A stretch of 64,000 bases of DNA, taken from contig NADL03000705.1 of NCBI GenBank assembly GCA_002205965.3, positions 434,001 to 498,000 on the forward strand. The letters run 5' to 3'. Source of the DNA: Kappaphycus alvarezii. Its lineage: Eukaryota; Rhodophyta; Florideophyceae; Gigartinales; Solieriaceae. The notes below the pieces were generated by a model. The model made no database searches and was not told where the DNA came from. It saw nothing but the letters and a program-made list of their open reading frames with translations. Both the position numbers and the translations under genes were made by a program. Each line of letters opens with the position of its first letter. The stretch's first letter is position 1. Below are positions 12,015 through 23,432 of the stretch, piece after piece.

Positions 12015-12368
12015 AGTGGCAGTAGCTTGCCGCTCGTCATCATCTGGGTCGATCCATGAATTTAGAGCCTCCCCATTGTCTCTGACTAAATCCTCGGCAA
12101 AAAGAATAGCTTTCTTCTTCCAGGCTCTTGCAATCCTTACAGGCCTGCTTGTCGGCCGGCCCTACGCATCTGTTTTGGGCTATTCTATTGTATTACTCCA
12201 CCAACGTAAGCAAAGATTCATTTTCATCGTCTTCAGTCGAAGAGGACCTGGACGACAACGAGCCAGAAGTAAAGTCGGTAAAGTCTTTGTCGGAAACTAT
12301 CCTCCGTTCGTTTCAAGTGTCATACTCGTAGTTTAAGGTGACAATCTTGCCAAAGTGCGTGAAGGAAA

Positions 12369-12928
12369 CTACATGCCTTCCAAGATCGAAGAAGCTAGCA
12401 ATATTTCTACTTCCGGTAAGCCTATCATTATGTCATAAGGAGATCTGGCAACCACAATTAAAGTAGTCGAAACCTTGAGGCCTTCAAAAGTCACCGGAAT
12501 ATTCTCCACTAGCCCCCGGATGGAAGTGCTTCGCTTTCGGTTCAACATAGATACTCGCTTGTCGGTAGAGACTGGAGTAAGCGAAAAGTTCTTCGCAAGT
12601 TCTTCCAATATAACGTTCGGAATAGCCCCATAGCTGCACCAAAATTGAGTATCCGCCCCGTATATTTTGGTGGGGTCAAGCTTGAGCCTGCGTGATCTGA
12701 ATTAGGTAACCGCAACACGATTGGTATTGCGGCCTTTGCGGAGAGAGAGCTCCTTAGGGAAGATGCAGCGTCGATATCATCGCCACGTAGAAGCTGCCCA
12801 AACGTAAGGCCACTCGAAGAATCAGCAAGTTCAGACATAACATCATCACTAAGCACTTGATCCAGTAATTGATTGTATTCATTCTTCTGCTTCCCCTTCT
12901 TTTTGCTAGAGATAGGTTCCAATGCCAT
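12369..12928 (-). pseudogene. protease region of gypsy-1
   Basis: The frame 12928-12542 carries LTFGQLLRGD, the linker that precedes protease in gypsy-2. The retropepsin-like fold follows, partly in the frame 12608-12369, with GAIPNVILEELAKNF, IPVTFEGLKVS and SPYDIMIGLPE, each aligning with the protease of gypsy-2 (GAVPNLISETLV, VSVFFGDSKV, PFDAIIGCPH). The catalytic D-S-G is damaged (CSYG at that place). Confidence 0.7.
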
Positions 12929-12929
12929 T

Positions 12930-13880
12930 CAGGGGTTAGCAACCGCACGAAAAGGGATTGAAGCATTTCACCAGCCACATTGGGGGTGAATGTCAATTGC
13001 TTTGGAAGCGGCTCTCCCTCACTGGTCCTCTTTGTTGTAGCCACACGGTCCTCTTGAGCACAGTGGGCGTCAAACTCCTAAATTACACTCACAGTTTTTC
13101 CTTCTTGATACTTTTGACCAGGAGGGCCATCCTTCCTATGATTTTCGTCGAAACTCACGCGAAAGTTCCCAGCTGGTATTCAAGCCCAGCAAGTTTCCTC
13201 CGAATGACCACGCTTACCACACCTATTTCGGCGGGTGTCTCAGTGATGATTCTTGCTACAACTATGGACCCCATGACCGGGCTTCTTGCAGTAGGAACAG
13301 ACACGCTCAGTTCCTGAACATTGTGGGCTAGGAGGATGAAATTGAACTCTTTGCTTTTTGCGCAGGAAGATCAAAAGGTCCGCGAGTTGCGTTGATAGAT
13401 CCTCAAATTTCTGCTCTACTGTTTGATTTGTACTTTGGGGGCGGCGCTCGTTTCATTGTAATAACGTCGCTCATCCTGTGAACATAACCCGACCGGTCAC
13501 AAAGTCCTTGACTAATTTGAGTGTTGAGATCCGCAAACGTCCCCAGATAGCGCAACAGAGCGAACCGCGTTACATCTGGGAAGGGCGTGACAGCAGTTCT
13601 GAAAAGTCCGAATATGGCATCATCAATGAGTCCAGCTTTGGTAAACTTCGAATCCATAGACTTCAGGGAGCCAAGAAGGTCTTCGTCATCAAGTTCGACA
13701 GAAACAGCTTTCCTGATCGAATCCTCGGGTTTTTCCATGATTCCAAAATGGGCCACTAGCAACGCTGCCTTCTATGCATCCGTAACATCTCTCGCGGTAG
13801 AAATTTTAACGATAAAGAAGAACCGTTTCACATCAACTGAAGCAGAAACCATGAAAAGTAATAGAATGAGGGGACTCAGA
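12930..13880 (-). pseudogene. gag of gypsy-1
   Basis: Capsid and nucleocapsid polyprotein. The N-terminus (about 13850-13760) reads VSASVDVKRFFFIVKI then ARDVTDA and ALLVAHFG, typical of this clade. The capsid follows in the frame 13762-13403, which aligns with the gag of gypsy-2 around EKPEDSIRKAV / VEPDEMIRTAI and LDDEDLLGSL / LNFDDLLSSL. Near 13290-13200 is one perfect zinc knuckle, CSYCKKPGHGVHSC, and a second, RCGKRGHSEETC, whose first Cys is lost. Frames change between these parts. Confidence 0.8.
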
Positions 13881-13891
13881 AGAAAAGACAT

Positions 13892-13909
13892 CCCTCGACA
13901 GAAGTACCA
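13892..13909 (-). promoter_or_regulatory. primer-binding site of gypsy-1
   Basis: The 18 nt directly after the LTR's terminal CA begin TGGTAC, complementary to a tRNA 3' end ...GTACCA. The position, immediately after the LTR and before gag, is that of the minus-strand primer site. Which tRNA is used cannot be told without the host's tRNA set. Confidence 0.65.
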
Positions 13910-14212
13910 TGTTGGGCGACTGGAAGGGATCCGCAGTTGAGGCGCCCAAGGGGAGGCGGCAGAAATGAAAAGGGAAGCGTTGTCACGTTGCGTGCGCGCG
14001 ATGGAAGCGAGTGGAGGGAAACAGGAAGGCGCCACGGGTGGTGGCGTTGCCAGAGTACAGGGTTGGTGTAGTCGCGGCGCGAGTAGCGGCGCGGGGAAGG
14101 AAGAGCGGAAGTAAAGCGAGAATGTCGCGTTAGGTGGCGAGTTGCCGTTGTTGGAATGGCTGTCTTGCATCTCGCCCGGCAGCTGGGTAGGCGAGATGCG
14201 TTTAATACTGCA
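13910..14212 (-). repeat. 5' LTR of gypsy-1 (copy 2)
   Basis: A 303-bp unit with TG...CA ends on minus (starts TGCAGTATTAAACG, ends CGCCCAACA). It is followed directly by TGGTACTTC, which looks like a primer-binding site, and 40 nt later by gag. A second copy lies at 4813-5114. The middle, 13956-14109, is identical to that copy over 154 nt. A hairpin with 10-bp perfect arms lies near the start (14167-14199). Confidence 0.85.
14167..14199. promoter_or_regulatory. perfect hairpin in the gypsy-1 5' LTR
   Basis: Arms GCATCTCGCC (14167-14176) and GGCGAGATGC (14190-14199) pair perfectly over 10 bp around a 13-nt loop. The same structure is present in LTR copy 1 with one G:T pair in place of G:C, so the pairing potential is kept despite a substitution. 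Confidence 0.6.
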
Positions 14213-17200
14213 GTGCAGAATAATTTAAAATCATACACGCATATAACCACCGCTACAATTACAGTGGTGTATGCTGTACCTTCAAATGGAATAGACTTAC
14301 ATATGATGCTAATTTATCACTATTATATTTACGTTAACAACTCCTGCACCATATGTACTAGAAGATCTGTTCCAAGTCGGCTTGCTGGAGCCTTTGGTGT
14401 CAACAGTCTTTCCCTCTGTCGATATCAACTTCAGACTTGCAGAATAAGCCAGATCAATTTCACCAGTGAGGAAGCCATTACATCCTCGGAGCCAAAGTCA
14501 GATCCTCTGTCCCGGTACGCACACGTCTTTCAGTATACAAGTTGCCTTGCAAACATATCCTTCCATCAGTGGGGATTCAAATCTCTCTCTTGTCCTCCCT
14601 TCTGCTGAGAGATCCAAGAATCTGCGATAATACTGCCTTTGTGACGAACTAAAGTTTTTCTTCCACTCTGTGGCCTTTGATGTCCTTGGCTCTGCTGATC
14701 CTGGCACGGGGACTGGTATAAAATGTGGCTGGCATATGCGCAAGGGTTGCGGGCGCAACACTTGACGGTTGAATGGCGAGGGCTGTCGCTGGGGTGCAGC
14801 CGACGCGCTGCACGAGTACCGGACTTGGCGTCTAATTGTCAGAGGGCAAGCTAAGCTGTGACGTCTGTTGCGCTGACATTGCTGAGCGAGCAGCGCTTCT
14901 ATACCGTTGCTGGCGCTAGTCGGCAGTTTTGGTCGATGATACTTTCGTCACGGCTCGTATGTTGATGACTTTCATGTCTTCTCGCTGGCCTGCCTTCTTG
15001 TCTGCTTAACAGCCTCGCCGTCGGCCGCCGCCGGCTGCCACGGGCCATCTTGGTGAGCAGATCAACCCGGCCTACCAACGACAGTGGGCCACCAGTGCTG
15101 GGCGTCACTTTCATAACTGGTATGTCATGAATCAATGAGTTTCTGGGAACCCGCAAAGGCAAATGCCCCTCACAATAACATCGCTTTCGTGGCGCTTAGG
15201 TTATTAGTACAGCAACGAGTGGCGATCCCCATCAATCGTTGTCGGGTTAATCATGCTTTCCCTGGGTAGCTTTTCGTGATGGCCTATCTTTTCTCTCTTT
15301 GCAGTACACAGTAATTGAAGGGTCTCGCTCTCTTGATGAAGTTTTTCAAGGCTGACGTTTGCGTGCATCTCCACTACATAACGATTGCCTGAGGGATAAC
15401 ACGTTTATCACCATTTTGCAAACCAAGCCTTTCGTGCTTGCGGTGGAAGAATCGCACAATCGCTGAGAGATTTGTACAATCGATAATTACAAGCATACTC
15501 TTCGCTTAGAGGTTCCAATCTTCTCGCAAGTCTCCGCCGATGTGAGGCCTACGCTCAAAGAAAGGAGAAACGAACTTCTTGCGCTCGGGCTAATTGCTGC
15601 CAATCTGTATGCTCAAGTCCTAATTGATTGCACCGGGATGCGCATCCCTCAGTAGCCGGTGCCATCGCAAAGGAAATTGCCGATGTGCCTCCTTCCTGTG
15701 TAGTGCATTTACTGGCAAACTCCGCCATTCGGCCCAAGCGCAAGATTAATACTTTCAGATTAATACTGTCTACGAAACACAGAGGGTGATTAGAACTTTT
15801 CAATATCAAAGCCAAAGCCGCACACCACACTTGGACGCATAAATAGCTGTTGCAGATATTCATTGACGCGGTCGCCGAACCATACTTTCGGATTAGCAAT
15901 GCAATTGCGCGCTTGCTCTAAGTAAACATTGGACGCAGAAAAGCTTGTACCGCGCCATCAACATTTCAATATCTAATGCGATGGCAGTTCCATTCATAAA
16001 CAGGTATTCCGTGACTTGCGCATGTGGCCTGCAAGCATGGAGCACGAATGCTGAAACACCACCTAGACCTTCCTTCTAGACCGAGCTCCTCCATGTGCAT
16101 TTTTGCCTACTGCCAGGACAGCCCTTTTGACACACGTGGCGACTGTGCACTAACATCCAATCATCGGCTCGTTAAAGTTACCTATCTGAACACGTTCCAC
16201 AATGCAGTCGCGAGAGAATCGACTGAACGTTCTCGACTCTGGTCCTAGACACGCCTGGTACTTATCGCTACACACAACTGAGTTCGTTGCCTCACAAGCC
16301 TCCAGATATGTGCAAGCCTTCCGATTCGCGGCAACAGCCTCCGTGGATCTGGCCCACATCCAAGATACCCGCTCCCTCCCGCCAGCCATCTCTAGGTGTG
16401 CACTATCCAATGTTAATACCCCTCAGCAGTAAAATCAGATCAGCAGTAAACCAGGAATATCCTTCTCACCCCAACGTTCAGTAACATAAGTTGCGCCCCA
16501 CTATAATTCAAGCACTTAGCTGAAAGTAAGGTAGTGCTTTATTGTAGCCAGCTTAAAGATCAGAGTTACCTCGCATACGGGATATGACGTATTTCAAAAT
16601 GCCCGTCGCAGGTGCAGGGATTGTTGCAGAAAATCCAAAAAGTTACGCAGACATCAACAAATTCACTTCCGAAAGGAATCAGCCCGCAAAGATGGTAAAG
16701 GTCAGAGATCTACGAAACTGTTGTACTGCAACAGCTTCGGTGACAACGTTGAGGGGCTTTGAAGTCTAAGCACATCAGATAGCTGCAACAAACTATTGTG
16801 TGCCCTGTGTCACACCGGGGACTTTGAATCTCTGTATACTATATTATTATCTTAGGGCCTTCGAGGCAACTCAAGGCGTACCGTTCATTATCCTTCACAG
16901 TGAGAAACGTTGTTACCTTTGCGCCGACTAATAGACCGAATTGTTCCTCCGGGACACATGTGCAGAGAAGTTTTGGCCCATAAAGGTGTAGACCAAGTTC
17001 GAGACAGCGTAGGAAACCGTTCAAAGTTTATTGCACGAAAAAATACGTATCAGTATGGCGTGCGGAGACCCGCAAATAAAGCCCAGAGAATAAGAAAGAT
17101 GGAGTGTGGAGGGTTTATGGGGCAAAGGTTTCATGTGCGTTCAAAGTTGAATGCAGAATTAAAAGAATTACATTCGCAATACTCTGAGAAGAATGAACCT

Positions 17201-17970
17201 AGCTTGATTCCGGTTGAATTTACGGGGACAAGAAGAGTTCGTTGTTCGCTGATGTGGACTATGCCGACCAGTACATCTTTCCGTTCCGAAGTCTCTGCAA
17301 GTCGGCCCAATCCAGGGAGAGGAAGTAAAATTCGTTTGACAAAATGAAAGAGAGTAGATGAAAGAACCCTCCGTAGAAAAATATCGGCTAGAGTAAAATC
17401 CAGAGCATGCACAGGTGAGCCAGGATTGAAAGACTATATTTTTCATGCATTAAAAACACCCCAAATTCCCCCCCCATGAAGGAATTCTCGCTTTTCAAGG
17501 TTGAGCAGATAAAGCAGTGGTAATTCTATGTCTGCGCACCACATGGAAGAAAGTGTGCGACGCCCCTGTTGCCACATTGACCAAGTACCTGTACAGATGC
17601 AACCCGAGCGCTAAATAAAGCCGTTCGCATAGGTCCATTTATCTGCTGTCCAGGAATTCAGCTCTTCACTAGGCAAGCATTTATTGGGACGCTCCTACCC
17701 GTTGCATTAGAAGCACTGGAAGTCTATTGCCCCAATAAGCAACTATCACTCTTGGACACATTGCGAATATTGGTAGGCCTTGCAAATGAAGGAACGGGAG
17801 GTAAAGGTTTGCGAGCGTTCTTATAACCGTGCTTGCATAACAACTTTTCCTATTTCTCAAAACCAGAAAAGTCTACACTAGGTCAAAGCGTTGCATTTAA
17901 CTACTAACTTTTAGTCTACATCACGAATCCAAGGAAACAAAAAATATCCGGCAGCTAACTCCCCATCATC
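14213..17970. other. no recognisable gene
   Basis: Frames of 60-150 codons occur on both strands (for example 14156-14608, 15899-15555, 16910-17347) but overlap one another on opposite strands and show no motif I recognise. The frame at 16910-17347 has a basic, protein-like middle part and would be the first to test for expression. There is a C-run at about 17466-17475. Confidence 0.35.
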
Positions 17971-18473
17971 ATGAGGGTTATTTTCACGGTGGCGTTTCTT
18001 GCCATTGCGCTTGTTGTCAGCGGAGCATCTGTGCCAAGCATTGCTCGACCAGTAGAAACGCCAGGAACGTGCTCATGTTCCATGCCGACAGTATTCGAGA
18101 TGGTTATGAGACGGACACGGCTCCGGTGTTCAAGGCCGAAGCTGTTGAAGTTCGTGATGTGATGGACTCCCACTATACGTACACGGTAATGCGTGTGAAA
18201 GTAGTGTTCCGCGGTTGCACGCCGGCCAATGAATACATTTTGGTTAAGTCTCCGAAGACCGAGGCCGCATGTGGGGTTACCTACACGCCAGGTAAGGTGT
18301 ACGCCGTGACGGCAAGGTTGACTCGCTCATCAACTCCGCCTCCAGGTCTTCCGGCGTCGATGGAAGTTTACATGGCTACCTCATGCAGTTACAATCGAGT
18401 TTGGTCTGATTGCCCGTATGACGACAAAGTATACTTGTATTACAAGCCGGTACGAGGGTGCCCGACTGCCTAA
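17971..18473 (+). CDS. secreted NTR/TIMP-like protein (one frame break)
   Basis: Probably a secreted netrin-module protein of the kind found in TIMP-type metalloprotease inhibitors. The ATG at 17971 starts MRVIFTVAFLAIALVVSG, a clear signal peptide, then a Cys-x-Cys (residues 34 and 36). From about 18072 the coding potential moves to another frame (one base back) and continues to the stop at 18471-18473 with VKVVFRGC, AACGVTYTPGKVYAV and SCSYNRVWSDC. TIMP/NTR domains have CxC at the mature N-terminus, a KVFKG-type strand, a CGV turn, and a WSD-like segment near the end, so order and spacing fit. Total length about 165 residues. The break may be a sequencing error, a pseudogene mutation or a small undetected intron. 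The 14 residues between signal and CxC are unusual, since in TIMPs the Cys is the first mature residue. Confidence 0.65.
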
Positions 18474-19115
18474 CTCTAAGAGAAGAAAACGAACTTCGAG
18501 GAATATTGCTTTCGATATTGGTGTGTGTGGATATTCTTTGGGAAAATTATGAAACTGCCCATGTAAAGATAGGAGGTTTGAATTAAGCTAAACCAGCGAC
18601 GCAGATTGTGTCTGTCTCCAATACATCGTAAAACTGGAAATTTATACTCTCCAACTTTTGAAGACAGGAAGCAACTGTCGCTGTCCTGTTTCAGTCTGCC
18701 TTTCTGCTGAACATTGCCGGACCTTAGTTTTGAAACAAGAGGTCGCGGAGATATCATTCGCCAGTAGTGAAAGTTGACAACACTTGAACGGTTGTCATAG
18801 TTGGCAATTTTTTTCTGAGTATAATTCTTCAAAAAGGAAAATTACTAAATGTGATAGGTGATTGACACGTGGTCAAGTTTCTTGTTTGCTGTCTTTTTAC
18901 AGCACTGCACAGTTACAATAATAGCGGTGATCAACTGAAAAACGCTACCTACTGTAAACGCAGCTCATGATTACTGTACTGTAGGTCTACACACAGTATT
19001 GTACAGTATGCTAGTTCAGGTACAGGGGCGACCAAGATATAGTGCCACTTGGATAGTGCTTCCTTCCAGTAGTGCAACCTGCAAAGCCACGTCACGAAAT
19101 CGTAGCACATTACGG
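18474..19115. other. no recognisable gene
   Basis: The 3' flank of the NTR-like gene. A 118-codon minus frame (18832-18476) has no recognisable motif. Several short TACTGTA/TACAGTA palindromes occur around 18950-19010. Confidence 0.4.
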
Positions 19116-19182
19116 CCTGTAGGATATTCTGGGCCTCAACCGACCATGTCTTCTAAATATTAAATCACTTGGCATTCCCCCC
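19116..19182 (+). repeat. dispersed repeat, copy 1
   Basis: About 67 bp from CCTGTAGGATATTC to AATATTAAATCAC and beyond match 31878-31945 in the same orientation at roughly 75-80 percent. In the second copy the match starts inside the terminal inverted repeat of a MITE. It may be the tail of a DNA transposon or a sequence both copies inherited. Confidence 0.55.
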
Positions 19183-19583
19183 CAATACGGCCTAATCAAA
19201 GTGTTCATCGACGTTCGGATTTCTGTTGCCCGGATCTGCCACTGTGGTCTACGAGGAGAAACGAAAGCAACTTCCTCGGAGAAGAGGAGGGTGATATACA
19301 CGATGTAACTGTCGTTTGCAACCTTCCGTCACCAGGCCAGGTTTACGCGCCTTTCTAACCTCTCCAAAATCTTGTCCACGACTGCGACTTACTCGATGCA
19401 AGTGACGGACTATGCCGCGTCATGAATGGCTTACAGAACACCACCAGCGAGCCAAAGCGTGGTAAGACAGTAAGACATGTCAAGTCTGGATTCCGGAAAT
19501 GGTTTCACATGCTCCAACGAACAATACTGATACACACACACACGCTACTAGACTTCTTCAAGCCTTATGCCCCAGTACGTACA

Positions 19584-19621
19584 GTACAGTACTATACTGT
19601 ACGTACAGTACTATACTGTAC
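19584..19621. repeat. tandem palindromic 19-mers
   Basis: Two perfect head-to-tail copies of GTACAGTACTATACTGTAC. Each is an inverted repeat with 8-bp arms and a CTA centre, so the pair could extrude as cruciforms. Related half-sites (GTACAGTA, TACTGTAC) continue on both sides from 19574 to about 19655. Confidence 0.9.
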
Positions 19622-19898
19622 TGTACATGGAAGGAGATACTGCACTGTATACAGTACTATGTGAACAAGAAACAATGTGCGAAATATGTACGTGCACAGT
19701 CCTCAAAAACTACCCCATTGGTCCTAATCCTCTCCAAATTGAACCTCTAAACACAGGGCTACAGCTGCTTTATAGAAGCGCGGAAGCGACCGCCATTACA
19801 ACGTTTGAACATCGAAAAGGAAGAGAAGCTGACAATGACAATAGAATTAATCCGAAGGTAATGAAATTAGAAACAATACAAGAAAACACTTCTTTACT

Positions 19899-20895
19899 TC
19901 AACGGTAGTATTTCGTGGGCTCTACTTTCCCATCGATTACTGCAGGCATGCGCTTAGGCAGACTCTGGTAGAAGTTCAGTATGTAGCCACCATCAATCGA
20001 TATCCAATCCTCCTGAATTCCAGCTCTCAATCCTGCCACACTCTCGTAGCGCCTCCCCGCGGATATACGAGACGGACCAGTAAGCTCCAGAAGTTTTCAA
20101 TTAAATTCAGATCTCGAGACTTCTCTGACCATGGTGACGCTCTGATGCCGCACTGAGAGAGAAAAAGGCCTCTTGGGACCGGTAAATGCTAACATCGTCT
20201 TGCTGAAATGTCCAGGTCGTCGAATTGCCAAAAAACTTCAGCATTGCATGGTAGAAACCTAGTTTCAAGATTCTTGCAATATTAACTTGAGTACTGCTTA
20301 CCTATAAACAAACTAAAGGTGGTGTTCCATAAAAACAAATAGCCGCCAATACTATAATACCAACGACCTCATTTTGCCTCGTCTGGAAGCGGAACGGTTC
20401 CTTGCCTAAGTCATACCAGTACATCGCCAATCCATCAGGCTCACCGAGGTTGAATTTATGCTCTTTAGGAAAGACTACATGCGTCCAGAAAAGCTCACTT
20501 TTTTGAAATAAATCGCCGAGCTCACTGTCATCGAAATTTTTTGTGCTCGCTCTTCATTTTCGGAACCTGGTTCACGCTTATATACTTGAAAATAGGCGAC
20601 GAAGACAAAAGCTACCGTACACGTCCGACGGTAACTGGAATATCCAGCATACAATTGATCTCCGTAGCACTTGAATTTCTTGCAGATGCCATTCGAAAAA
20701 TACGACGACGATCATACTTGGAAACTTTCTGGCGTTTTTGAGAGTTTTGGTACAGCGTCTGTGAGTTCGTTTCATGATAAAATTCTGGACTGTTTCTGGA
20801 CTCCGATTTAGAGTCCCTGAAATTGCGCGAAATGGAATTTGCTCCACACTCATGGCTAAAATCTGGCTTTTTCAAAATCGCTGAGTTACTTTCCT
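19899..20895 (-). pseudogene. Tc1/mariner-type transposase
   Basis: On minus: helix-turn-helix part with MSVEQIPFRAISGTLNRS from about 20853 and KVSKYDRRRIFRMAS in another frame. The catalytic region follows with HVVFPKEHKFNLGEPDGLA and YWYDLGKEPFRFQTRQ (near 20490-20370). Then FQQDDVSIYRS (near 20200-20160) holds the second Asp, SRDLNLIENFW (near 20110) holds the third catalytic acid, and a C-terminal SLPKRMPAVIDGKV ends at 19899. The first catalytic Asp, expected in FSDEKKFNL, is Lys. At least four frame changes. About 1 kb in total, normal for the family. Terminal inverted repeats were not found. Confidence 0.9.
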
Positions 20896-23199
20896 TTCAG
20901 CATGTTGCGGATGATTTTGGGATGATGCGCCGTATTATCGGTTCTTAGAGACTACCGGAAGTATTTAACTAAAGGCAATGGCCATGAATATTAAAACTTC
21001 TCGGAAGATAGAAGCAGCATTCTCAGTGAATCTTTCTTCTATCATTTGAAATTTCGTTGATTTTATAGAGTATTTTTTGTTTATTTAGTGTGACTGAAAC
21101 ATTTAGTATTTCTCTATTCAGATTGGCCATCTCCCGTCGTTTAATGGGCGCATCTCATCGTTGACGTGCAAAAGATGAGAGATTGGAGATAGTTTCCGCC
21201 GTTTTGCAGTAACAATATCGTGTATTCAAGTTTAATTTAGTAGCTTTTTCTAGACGACCCTGTTTCTAAGGTGACTACATAATTACCGTAGTGGCTATTG
21301 AAGGCGCCCTCATCCGGAGCATCAAGCCATCATCGCTTGGGTCAGATAGCGAAACGCTAGCTATGCATGAAACCATTTGTGTCTTCCTAGTCTTCCTGCG
21401 TTCGGTCATGTTCTATTGCACGCATTTCTCTTCTCAGCATTTTAAAGTATCATACAGTAACGATTTTCACAGTACATATACTGTACTGTTGTGATTTTTA
21501 TCACCGATGGACAGCTATGACCCGTGGCGAGAGGTTGTCATGTGGCCATAGAGGACGTGGTCATAATGCAATCGAGTGAGGTACGTTCCAGCCATTTAGA
21601 CACAATGGTAAAGCAGAACAAATGCAAGATTGAGTTCATTCTAGCCTGATGGATACTAGTGAGGAAACGCGCCAGAGTTTTAAAGAGGAGAGTAGCGCGC
21701 TTCCCGTGGAATGAGGGAGGCTGCCGGCGACTTGTGCCGAATGAAAGCTGCCAAGTTCCTCGATCAATCCTTATATCGAGCGACTCCTATCCATACCGCT
21801 AACAATTCGCACGGTTGTAGCTTTATAGCGAATTCTCAGAGCCTAAAACTGCGCAGTACTGCAGTAGCGACTGATGCCGTGGGACACCCCTCCCCAACAA
21901 ATTTCTCGACGAGCGCACAGTAAGATGGAAAATGAATCCATCCAATCGGCTTTTCTGTTCCTAAAGTGCCTGGAGGGTACAGGAAATACCTACTTTTGTA
22001 TTGAACAGTAAAATTATTCCGCGAATTGTAAACAATTAAGACCTCCTGACTCAAAAATCGGTAGTTTATGTACCTTTTCTATTCAAAAAAACAATATGTA
22101 AAATTCTTATGTAATATAAGGTATACCAATAATCATATATCGTTTATTGCGTTTTACATACCGGTTATAACATTTTAATCATCTTTACTTCATGGGTTAT
22201 AACTTGGCTAGAATTTTAATTTACTGCATCACTACTTTTCAGGGCACTGTACTGTCCACCCTCTGTAATAAGCCATGACCTTTGATTGCATCGCACTAGC
22301 TGGATGTGCGGCCACCATTCTCTGTACAGTACATAGTTCTACCGTAGTCTTGTTTCCCACCAGCGTACTAGAAACACAACAGAGAAGCACCACAACGTAC
22401 AATACCGTCCGTTGCATTGCCTAGGCGACCACCCGGGCCTTTCTTAACAAATTTAATTTATCTAAGCTATCATTATTCTGTCCAACTGGGCTGATTGCCG
22501 ATTCGTTGAACATTCCTCATAATAAGCGAGTCACATGCAAACCCGGAATTTAGGGTCCTCCTTACCCGAACTTCACGTCTATTCTCTTCTTTCTCTTGCT
22601 TGTCTGCTACGTCTACCCTTTCATCCATCTCCTGACACTCTGCCCTTCGTTAATAATTCTTAACATTACACCAAGTCGAAGATCAAAATATGATTACGAT
22701 ACAGATTTCAGCGTAAAGTAGAAAAAGTAACATAATTCACAGGATTAACTCGTCATGGATCAAGGAGGAATATTGTAACAGCCTGCTGCGGGCTGCAAAA
22801 CATGCACTCGAATTTTCTCGATCTAGTTCGTGGAGGCTGAAACAGTTAACCCTCCGTCTTCATTTTGGGAGCCAAAGGTTCCCAATAAGGTAGCGGATTT
22901 ACTCCGCGACTTGCTTCCCCCGCAACACATGATATGTGCTAAAATATTCTTTAAAAAATCCATTTTTCTCTCCGAGCGCCTATTCATGTAGCCGATTTTT
23001 TCTTTCGAGAAGATTCCAATATATATCAGTGGCTTGCATAAAAAGTGGTAAGAAAAAAGAAAACCGCCCTCCTTGTTGGCTTGGATGTGTCTCTTTATGG
23101 AATGCGAAGTTAAATTCTCTGTCGCTGTGATTCGAAAATACAGATTTCTATAAATCTCACATACCAAACATAAATGATATTCGAATCGGAAGTTTTATT
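20896..23199. other. no recognisable gene
   Basis: Short frames only. TACTGTA-type palindromes are present at about 21466-21490 and 22240-22335. An AT-rich stretch runs from about 22060 to 22240. Confidence 0.4.
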
Positions 23200-23432
23200 C
23201 CATCTGGAGATCGCTTTCATGGCGCCGCACGAAAATTTCCTTCGACAACTGTACCCAGATGATGTCATATGGCGAAATGGTCCAGGTCACGCTCAAAGAA
23301 TACCTTAATGATTCTGGAAAGCTTCAAGTCAAAGGCAAAATGGAAACTTTTCGCCTCCACACATTCATGCAGGACAGGGATTTGACGTATATATCGATAT
23401 GATTAACAAAAATCGTCGAGCACATCGAATTT

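Larger units (their letters stand above)
9290..14212 (-). mobile_element. Ty3/gypsy LTR retrotransposon gypsy-1, old and inactive
   Basis: On minus: 5' LTR (14212-13910), primer-binding site, gag (about 13880-12930) with zinc knuckles, protease (12640-12369), reverse transcriptase (12014-10810), RNase H, integrase (10486-9290). The order gag-PR-RT-RH-IN is that of Ty3/gypsy. It belongs to the same clade as gypsy-2 at the right end of the window: both have EHLTGWPIA, EEANAEVV and TFGQL, but amino-acid identity by eye is only about 40-50 percent. The integrase triad is lost at all three positions and frames are broken many times. No 3' LTR is next to it. Confidence 0.9.

Noticed and set aside
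4808-14217. Taking 4813-5114 and 13910-14212 as the two LTRs of one element
   Set aside because: Flanking 5-mers (attac and gtgca) do not match, the integrase ends 4 kb away, and a transposase remnant lies between. A solo LTR plus an element that lost its own 3' LTR is at least as likely.
14156-14608. 150-codon plus frame starting inside the LTR
   Set aside because: Begins in the LTR hairpin region and has no recognisable domain; likely chance.
16910-17347. 145-codon plus frame
   Set aside because: Starts at a TTG, overlaps two minus frames and matches nothing known. Kept only as a remark, not as a gene.
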